This document shows, one piece after another, positions 11,796 to 18,491 of a DNA stretch of 20,629 nt (its first letter is position 1; every line of letters starts with the position of its first letter). The notes beneath the pieces were generated by a model that was not told where the DNA came from, searched no databases, and saw only the letters and a program-made list of their open reading frames with translations. The stretch lies in NCBI GenBank assembly GCA_009602725.1, contig WELB01000015.1, forward strand, positions 592,312 to 612,940, in the 5' to 3' direction. The position numbers and the translations under genes were made by a program. The stretch comes from Spirogloea muscicola (Eukaryota > Streptophyta > Zygnematophyceae > Spirogloeales > Spirogloeaceae).

Positions 11796-12182
11796 TCGAC
11801 ACTTTCGGCTGCTTGGGTCCTCGCTTCCATACCCTACTCGAGAACATAGCGAGTCTGGGATATGCACGACGCGAGGATATGCTCCCAGCCCAGATGGGTA
11901 TGCCGGCAGCCTATCTGTCATTTCTGCGACGTCGAGTGTCAACCTGTCTGCAACGAGCTCAGGCGTATGCTCTGCATCAGAAAGCTGGTCGAGCCTTAGC
12001 TGCTGGCACAAGAGCTAGTCAATTGCCGTCCGGTATTCGAGCGTCAGCTAGCGACCTCTATGTGCTGACTCGTGGTTACTGAGCGGGTCAGCTTAGCAGC
12101 AGGTGACGTACATTTGTCCAATGTGCTTGCCTTTGTACTTGGCCACACATGGCCTCCCCATCTCTTAATATACACGCATTTT
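11796..12182 (+). mobile_element. Short non-autonomous retroelement, copy R2
   Basis: Closest to an intact copy of the short family. It runs from tcgacactttcggctgcttggg to tatacacgcatttt. A plus frame is open across it (RFHTLLENIASLGYARRED, FLRRRVSTCLQRAQAYAL, HQKAGRALAAGTRAS, SASDLYVLTRGY) with TGA at 12080-12082. This is homologous to the last 100 or so codons of a retrotransposon ORF. The tail after the stop is about 100 bp (gagcgggtcagcttagcagc, tgcctttgtacttggcca). It has no RT of its own and would need one in trans. It sits inside the 3' tail of the older copy at 11408. Confidence 0.85.
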
Positions 12183-12300
12183 CCCTTCTCGTCCTTCCTT
12201 CATTCTTTTATGGGCTGGCTTTTCCAGCCCCTATCCTCAATGGGCGAGCCCCCTCTCTTTCTTCGGCCATAGCTACGCTGTTGGCTCAACTGGGATGGCC
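12183..12300 (+). mobile_element. Continuation of the split retrotransposon tail
   Basis: Directly after R2, cccttctcgtccttccttcattctttt leads into gggctggcttttccagccc and tatcctcaatgggcgagc. This is the same order as in the tail after the retrotransposon stop at 18492 (minus, 18440-18355). It is the missing part of the tail begun at 11736. The 3' boundary is uncertain. Confidence 0.7.
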
Positions 12301-12375
12301 GACACCCTTCGTGGGCCAACCGCGGGACCCCGGGGTAAAATCGAAGAAAGGGCTCGCCCATTGAGGATAGGGGCT
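12226..12375. repeat. 26-bp perfect inverted repeat
   Basis: Arms 12226-12251 and 12350-12375 are exact reverse complements (agcccctatcctcaatgggc...), with 98 bp between. A cttcttcg/cgaagaaa pair just inside the arms extends the symmetry imperfectly. The arm is the tail motif found elsewhere in retrotransposon tails, so this is probably two tails meeting in opposite orientation. Confidence 0.9.
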
Positions 12376-12984
12376 AAACTCTAGGTCCCCGGGTGGTGAG
12401 CTCCAGTCGTCCGTTCCACGATCGGACGGCGGGCGTCGTGCGTGGGCTTGGGCCCTTGCAGAGGGGCGGGTGTAACTGCCAGCCGAGTGCATGCTCGTTC
12501 TTTGTGGGCTGGCATTTCACAGCCTCGCCCCTTCTTTCTTCTTTCTTTCTTCTTTCTGGAATGACTACTCCCCTCTCCTATGCCAGCCTTTTCAGCCTTT
12601 CTTTCACAATCTTCCTTCAGCACCCCTTTGCATGGGGCTTATTAATGTAGCCTCCAGGTTTTGCACTGGCTTTTGCCTGAGTAGTGTACTGGTTAAGATT
12701 CGCCTCCCAGATTTAATATATGCGCACCGCGCGCCTTGCTCCAGCGGCTTGCGCAGCATTAAGAGCAGCGGAGCGAGCAGCCCGCCTTCAACACCGTCGG
12801 GTCGCTCCTTGAGGAGCAAGGCCAGCCCGGAAGGATAAGCTCTTTCAGTGTAGGGTAGTGGTGGTGAGAGGCCTGCCCGATGAGGAACAGCTCGTCTAAG
12901 CTGCAGATGCTTGCTCACAAGAAGGCAGGTAAGAGGTAGGGAACCCTCGAAGCAGATTGGCTATGTGAGGAACTCCAGTGGACA
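12376..12984. other. Retrotransposon-derived spacer downstream of the GT92 gene
   Basis: No convincing gene. Contents: the gggctggcatttcacagcc phrase at 12507-12525 (also at 228-246), a pyrimidine-rich run at 12530-12555, and a tail fragment at 12655-12745 (ttttgcctgagtagtgtactgg through gcgcaccgcgcgccttgctc) related to 968-1040 and 5746-5820. At about 12778-12820 the plus strand reads PAFNTVGSLLEEQG, slightly like the reverse-transcriptase NAFNTV block but too short to call. A possible last GT92 exon lies near 12899-12907 on the minus strand. Confidence 0.4.
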
Positions 12985-15900
12985 TCAGATGCGGATATTG
13001 TCCAGCATGCCTGTGTCCAATTGAAGATTGTGACCACTGAGATTTGCAGTGATTGGCACAAGGTTGACACATGTGTGCTTACTAACAACCGAGCGCAAGC
13101 GGTTGATCCGCAGCACATCCTCGCTCAAAATAGCATCTAACCACTGTCTCATGGTGGGAGCTACGTTGGCATGATGAACCACTGCTGATGTTATTCTGCA
13201 TGGCTGTGCCACCCACTTCTTGCGGTACTCCAAGCGGTCAATTTCTCGAAATGCCATACGCTGGACGGTCAGGACTTCTCGATCATCACTAGAGTTCTCA
13301 TAGAGGCAGTAGCGGATATTAAACTGGAGCTCTACCATCTCGAAGAAGGCCCAGTCCTTGACCTGGTCAAGGACACTGTCTGCAAAACACATCACTAGCG
13401 TCAGCCCAGGTAGTCCCATGTGCAGTGGCCCTCTCAACAACTGTCAGGCAGCAGCACCTTGGCTTCATACTCGCAAAACACTAAACCGGTCCAGACATTT
13501 TGAGGTTATTTCTTAAATCTTGATGAGCATTCACAGTGAGATGGAGTTGCGGTGCTACACCTAGTGTCAAGGAGGGGGGATGATACAGGTACTCGTCAAC
13601 ATCAAAAAAGAAACTCCAGTGCGCGAGTGGGCGTGTTCTGTAAAGGCAGTCATTGATGAAAAGTATTTGATTGTAGAGCCATGCTGGGAACTGCTCCTCT
13701 CCGCGAACATCTGTCAAAGTCATCTTCCCCTGTGCTACATATGGCTGCGCATGGCCACAACAACATTATCGCAAAGTCGGCTCAAAGGGCTTCACATGCG
13801 TTGGTAAGGTCGACCAGAATTGCTGATGCTTGCTAGACTCGTCTAGTCACGTGCTTGGGAGCCGATAGTTCAATCAGAAGACAGAATTCATAACAAGAGC
13901 CCAGCAACAGCACAGATGCAACTGGGAGGGAGCAGACAGCATATCAGGAAATCCTGCTTCACATGCAAGTCAGCAGAGCAGTGGCAAGTGCCAACGTGTC
14001 ATAGATACCTCATAGATACTGAGGAGCTCATCAGTCACACCTCCAACAGCATTGTACCAGAAGTAGTGCACACCATCCCCAAAGACAACATCGTGGTACT
14101 TGAGCCACTCTGCAACAAATTCAGCATGTATGATGCCATACATAGGTGGCCCACAGAAGGCGTACTTGTATGGGAGCTCCCTGTAACAGCAGGAGGTTGA
14201 CATGAGCTGGCATGGTCAGACACTCTAAAGCCAGGTGCTTGTAAAAAATGAGCCCTGCGAAACACAGGACACATGGCTGCCATACCCAAAGCATACTTGC
14301 TTACTTAGAATGGTGGCGAACAACATCTAGCAAGAAAAGACGTATCTGAGCCATATCATACTTTGGTGGGTCCTGAGCAGCACCGGGGTCTTCTTGCAGA
14401 GCCAGCAGCATCTCCACGGGTTGCTTTGCTTCGTCCTCAACCACCTGCGAGCGCAAGTATATCACATCCAAGAATCGGTCGGCAGGCCAGCATTCACGCA
14501 ACCATCTCAACCCATCCCTTCACTTGTCCTCAATTTGCTACCATAGTCTTGACCGTAAGGAGGGGGAACAACCCAAATACTCGACATGCTAGCCTTGTGA
14601 CATTCGAGTGAAAGCACCTAGGTTTGTCAACTTGGTCTATGCTACATCTATCGATGAGGTTTAACTCCTCACACCAGTCCACCTTGACTTCTCAAGGGGG
14701 TCAGAGGATCAGATGAAACTGCACTGAAGCTGCGATACTTGAAAGGGAGCTCAATCAGCTACCAAGACCTTCACTGTTAGCGAGCGGCACAATGCAATGT
14801 CCACATTTTGAAGAATGTCGAGTCATTGTCACAAGGAACCCACCACCAGAAGGTGCACGGCGACGTACAGGGAGCCGCCACTAGCATCAACATTGATATC
14901 ATTCTGGAAGTTGCAGTGGTGGACTACGGTATCGTATGGTTTCTTGGAGTGGCTGTCTGTCACATATGAACAGCTGTCAACATCAAGGCGCAAAATGTGC
15001 TCTAAAGATGTGAGAGGGTCCAAGTCAGAGGCTTACCATCTATTAAGCCCTCTCACAGCAGTCACACTACTCTGGCCTTTCTCACTGCAGCTATGCATCA
15101 CAAAGCAAAGGCTTTTGTAAAGAGGACAGCTCCTGACTAATGCACGCAAAGGCAGCGTACATGTGTAGTGGGTCTCCACATCACCCATGACGGCAACAGC
15201 AGGCAGTTCATCTGCGCATCAAGCAGGCAGTAAATCTGAGCACCCCATTTGCTCCTTGCCAAAGCTCTTGCAGTGATCTACCAGTGCACCAGCACACAGG
15301 CAGGCTGCTGTACCTTCTAAATGTCACGTACGTCGTTCATTCATCATCCTCCCAGGTTTTACTGTTGGTACCTAAGTTGCACCCGTCCATGCTGGCAAAG
15401 CAGGATAAGCTCCAGCCGGAGAGCCTGCAAGTGCTTGATAAGAGGTTGCAAGAGCGTACAGTACTAGCTGTTGTGGACGCTGGAACCCACAGGCAGAAGT
15501 GTACGGGGTCGCCAAAACGCTCCTGAAGGGGCAGGGGCAAGCATTGGCCAGCTTCGTGTTACTGACAGCTCCACCGTGACCAGCAAACACAGGGCAGGAT
15601 GACTGCCGACAAGCATGGCATATCCTGCTGATCGGAGTGAGTGCCGCTCCAATCCACTCCTCCAGGTCTGGAGCAGATGCGATAAGGGCACCGCTTGGGC
15701 CACTTGGTGTGGCCCGATGGGCCAGGCCCTGCTGCGGGGTCGCCTGGTGGCTCCTAGCGGCGAGGGCTACCGGCGACCCATCGCAAGAAGGCCAAGGAGC
15801 CCAGCTCCGTGTCCCCAGCGCTCGGCCGGAGGTGCAGGTTCCACCCGATCCAGGCACAGCAGCGGACGTCTAGGCCTGGGCAGCACCTCAGGCGGCAGGC

Positions 15901-16086
15901 AGGCACCTGGAGGGCGGGGGAGAAGAGGCCGATGACGGCAAATTTGGCGGTGTCGATACGGTATGCACTGTACCGCGCGTACGCGTGCAGCGATGAGTTC
16001 CTGCCGCGCTGCGTGGTGAGCAGCAGGGGGGCGGCTCCATCTCCGTCCTGTCGGGCATTCGCAGCGCAGAGAGCCGCCGGCGTCAT
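12985..16086 (-). CDS. Glycosyltransferase family 92 (DUF23; galactan synthase-like), multi-exon
   Basis: Plant GT92 members are Golgi type II membrane enzymes that extend beta-1,4-galactan; substrate here is unknown. Exons with matching phases: 16086(?)-15907, 15522-15465, 15211-15161, 14956-14844, 14444-14305, 14180-14009, 13729-13561, 13379-13083 or on to the TGA at 12985. Family motifs in order: YSAYRIDTAKFAVIGL (exon 1), FGDPVHFCLWVP (2), ELPAVAVMGD (3), YDTVVHHCNF (4), YKYAFCGPPMYG with EWLKYH and NAVGGV (6), NQILFINDCLYR and the DxD metal site FFFDVDEYL (7), RKKWVAQP and VVHHANVAP (8). Introns are 124-399 nt. About 394 codons before the C-terminus. The N-terminus is unsure: the ATG at 16086 gives no membrane anchor, while a Leu-rich anchor-like segment lies just upstream in another frame. 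Exon 3/4 limits are the least certain. At the 3' end, donor GTTGTTA|gtaagc (13082) competes with reading through to 12985. Confidence 0.85.
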
Positions 16087-16330
16087 GGGAGCCGCAGGCC
16101 GTGCCCGGGGCAGAGGCCGGAGACGGGCTGGGAGTGGAGCAGAGCGGGGAGGAGTGGAGCGGCGGGAGCTTGCCGACCGGCCAGCCCAGCAGCAGCCGCA
16201 CCTCTTCGGAGGGGCTGGGGCCGAAGCTGCCGCGCGACGGCGGCGTGGCCAGGAGCAGCAGGAGCGGCAGCAGCAGCCGCAGCAGCGGCGGCGGCGGCGG
16301 CGGCGGCGCCGGCGAGGCGACGGGCGCGTT
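16087..16330 (-). other. Possible 5' coding part or 5' UTR of the GT92 gene, GC-rich
   Basis: On the minus strand one frame reads APPPPPPPLLRLLLPLLLLL, then ATPPSRG, a hydrophobic stretch that would suit the signal anchor expected of a GT92 enzyme. It is not in the frame of exon 1 (16086-15907), so an intron, an unseen indel in the GCC run, or coincidence must be invoked. A pure CGG/GCC run lies at about 16285-16310, which makes base-call slips plausible. All three frames are open here, so openness is weak evidence. Confidence 0.3.
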
Positions 16331-16350
16331 TTTTGGGGGGGGGGGTGGCT
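16260..16350. repeat. CGG/GCC and G-run low-complexity tract
   Basis: CAG/CGG-type triplets (agcagcagccgcagcagcgg, then a CGG run) are followed by tttttt and a run of ten G at about 16337-16346. It encodes poly-Ala, poly-Arg or poly-Pro depending on frame. Composition resembles the tracts at 330-380 and 11466-11525. Confidence 0.8.
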
Positions 16351-17309
16351 GTGGTGGCCAAGCCGCGCGCGAGGGGGGAGCCCCCGAGGCGACACCGGCA
16401 CCCCGGATACCCACGGAGAAAGTGCTCGCCCATTGAGGACGAAGCCCTCTTCCCGTACGGAAAGTGGCTCTCCCCAAAGCGGGCGGTGGCTGTGATTGGC
16501 CAGCCCAGGGGATAGAAACAGGCCCTTCCACTCTACGGCCATGGCTACGAGAGAAGTGGCTCTCGCAACGAAATTGCGCGCCCCATCGAGAAGCTGGCAA
16601 GCGGCCAGCCCTTGAAGAATGCCCTCCACAGAGCCAAAAAGATGACGGAAAGAAACACCACACCGCTAGACACGAGACGACGCCAAGAGAAGCCCACTTC
16701 CCACTTCCCACGAGAGAGCAGCAGCAATTCCGAGTAGCTCGCAGCTGGGAAAGAAGAAGTGGCTCACCCAATGGGGAGCGGTGAAGAAGTGAGCTCTTCC
16801 AGAAAAGGGTGCGCGGTGCTGTGAAAGAAAACTGCGCCCATAGAGAAGAGGGGCTGGCAGAGGCCAGCCCTAAAAGAATGGACAAAAGTGGAGTGGTTTT
16901 CTCCCAAAGGCCAGCCCAGAATCAGAATGGACAAACAAACAGCCCAGAAAGCATGAACAAGGTCCAAAGGGGCCGAAGGAACAACAGCTCTTCCAAGTCA
17001 AAGGCAGTGGCTGTGAGTGAAAGAAAGTGGCTCCCAAAGGGGGCAAAGGCTGTGCCCAAAGCAATATATGCCCAAAGAAGGGCGCCAAAACCACACATCT
17101 CTGTAAGAGACTACACCGAAAAAGGTTTGAAGGGACTGGAGGCTGGGGCTGGGGCTCAGAAAGAATGAACAAGTTCCAAAGGGCATAAAGGCGCCAGAAC
17201 CACAAAGCTATGCAAGAGACTACAGAGAGTGGGAGCTTAGTAACCCCAAAAGAAGTCCAGAAGAAAAGACATCCAGGCCAGCGACAGAGAGACGAAGCTC
17301 TTACAAAGG
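16351..17309 (-). mobile_element. Retrotransposon tail-derived, modular pyrimidine-rich region
   Basis: No gene. On the minus strand it repeats the words of retrotransposon tails. At 16888-16830: tgtccattcttttagggctgg, then ccagccc, then tctatgggcgcag. At about 16446-16420: gtcctcaatgggcgagcac. Also gttcattctttctgagcccc near 17170 and several copies of gagccactttc (near 16462, 17024; variants at 16556, 16757). This suggests several degraded tails, or one long tail built of repeated modules. Long minus ORFs across it are Leu/Ser/Phe-rich because of pyrimidine bias, not because they code. Confidence 0.5.
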
Positions 17310-17688
17310 AAAATGCGTGTATATTAAGAGATGGGGATGCCATGTGTGGCCAAGTACAAAGGCAAGCACATTGGACTAATGTACGTCACCTGCTGCTAAG
17401 CTGACCCGCTCAGTAACCACGAGTCAGCACATAGAGGTCGCTAGCTGACGCTCGAATACCGGACGGCAATTGACCAGCTCTTGTGCCAGCAGCTAAGGCT
17501 CGACCAGCTTTCTGATGCAGAGCATACGCCTGAGCTCGTTGCAGACAGGTTGACACTCGACGTCGCAGAAATGACAGATAGGCTGCCGGCATACCCATCT
17601 GGGCGGGGAGCATATCCTCGCGTCGTGCATATCCCAGACTCGCTATGTTCTCGAGTAGGGTATGGAAGCGAGGACCCAAGCAGCCGAG
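17310..17688 (-). mobile_element. Short non-autonomous retroelement, copy R3
   Basis: 379 bp, minus orientation. Nearly identical to R2 from cggctgcttgggtcc (17688) to tatacacgcattt (17310). The frame is open with FLRRRVSTCLQRAQAYAL and SASDLYVLTRGY, TGA at 17412-17410, so it lacks the frameshift of R1. Its 5' boundary is about 8-10 bp shorter than those of R1 and R2 (no tcgacacttt) and is followed by cccccc. It lies within pyrimidine-rich retrotransposon tail sequence of the same orientation. Confidence 0.85.
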
Positions 17689-17829
17689 GGGGGGCGGTTG
17701 GAGTGAAAAGGCCAGCGAGTCCACACTGACTGGACAGAGCCCAAAGGGGCTGGGTAGCGCAAATCACCCAGCAAGGCCTGAAAGGGAGAGGGAGGGAGGT
17801 GAGGGGGAGAGAGAGAGAAGAGGAGATAG
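17689..17829. other. Purine-rich spacer
   Basis: On the plus strand a G-run (17687-17693), then GA-rich low-complexity sequence (ggagagggagggaggtgagg, gagagagagaag) at about 17785-17825. No gene seen. On the minus strand it is a CT-rich tract joining R3 to the next older 3' end. Confidence 0.5.
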
Positions 17830-17945
17830 AAGGCAGAAGAGATAGAGAAGTCAAGCGAGCCGAGTAGAGGGGCACCCCGCCAAGCAAGCCAGAGGGTGCT
17901 GCAAGGGCGAGACCGGCATGGCGGTGCAAAGCAAGCAATTAGCAG
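17830..17945 (-). mobile_element. Degenerate retrotransposon C-terminal tail fragment
   Basis: The minus frame from 17938 reads ALHRHAGLALAAPSGLLGG, followed by LTSLSLL. It aligns with ALHLRAGRALAAASGS ... ISDLRLL of the large retrotransposon ORF. No RGY-stop ending is kept. Old, isolated 3' end in the same orientation as the large element. Confidence 0.5.
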
Positions 17946-18214
17946 CTCTTTCACTATGAGGCAACGCTGCGAAAGTCAGCTCCTATGATCGGACAAGTAG
18001 TTGGGAAAGTATTGGGGAAGCAGCTCTTGCACAGGAAAGAAAGTGGCTCTACCAGAAGGGGCTATGTGAAAAGCCAGCCCGGAAAGAGTTGACCGAGCCG
18101 AAGTGGCACAGAAAGCGAGGGCTGCAAGTGCCAGCCCACAGAATGATGACAAGGTCCGCAGAAGTTGGGAAGCAGATGCCACGGAGGACAACAAGCAATC
18201 CCCAAGGACGGCCG
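17946..18214 (-). other. Tail-like sequence between two retrotransposon remnants
   Basis: Pyrimidine-rich on the minus strand, with another gagccactttc word at about 18041-18051 and a ggctggc word near 18073. Probably the tail of the remnant at 18215-18335. No gene or RNA feature seen. Confidence 0.35.
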
Positions 18215-18335
18215 CTCGTAAGCTTTAGCAGCCGCAAGTGGGATATACTAGCAGCCCGAAAGCAGTCCACCTGCCGATGGCTGGACGCGGCAGACAGGGC
18301 ATGGCCAGCACGGAGATGCAAGATTGGAGCCAAAA
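18215..18335 (-). mobile_element. Degenerate retrotransposon C-terminal tail fragment
   Basis: The minus frame reads ILHLRAGHALSAASSH ... ASISHLRLL, clearly the same tail as LHLRAGRALAAASGS ... PSISDLRLLSRNY. The stop is lost (LRLLKLTSG), so the frame runs on into tail sequence. It lies just beyond the tail of the large element, in the same orientation. Confidence 0.65.
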
Positions 18336-18339
18336 ATTA

Positions 18340-18491
18340 AAGAAAGCTGCAGGCAACGAGAAAGAGCTCGCCCATTGAGGATAGGGGCTGGAACAGCCAG
18401 CCCAAAAAAGAATGGACAAAGTACGAGAAGGGAGCCAGGGGAAGCGCTAAGAAAAACAAGCACAAGAAGAACCAAAGCAGCTACGAATGAC
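18340..18491 (-). mobile_element. 3' tail of the large non-LTR retrotransposon
   Basis: Follows the stop of the ORF. Minus-strand order: gtcattcgtagctgctttgg, cttagcgcttcccctggc, cccttctcgtactttgtcc, attcttttttgggctggctg, ttccagcccctatcctcaat, gggcgagctctttctcg. The pair gggctgg/ccagccc can form a 7-bp hairpin. The same order follows the stops at 872 (minus) and 11735 (plus, split by R2), so this is a genuine element tail. No poly(A) or simple terminal repeat was found; the end near 18340 is an estimate. Confidence 0.7.

Noticed and set aside
12778-12820. PAFNTVGSLLEEQG as a reverse-transcriptase fragment
   Set aside because: Similar to the NAFNTV block but only about 14 residues with a stop nearby; could be chance.
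15754-16885. Long minus-strand ORFs of 291 and 372 codons as separate genes
   Set aside because: They cross low-complexity GCC runs where all frames are open. Only 16086-15907 shows a family match (GT92).
16809-17343. Leu/Ser/Phe-rich minus ORFs as membrane proteins
   Set aside because: Pyrimidine-rich strand bias of retrotransposon tails produces such hydrophobic frames; no start context, splice support or family match.
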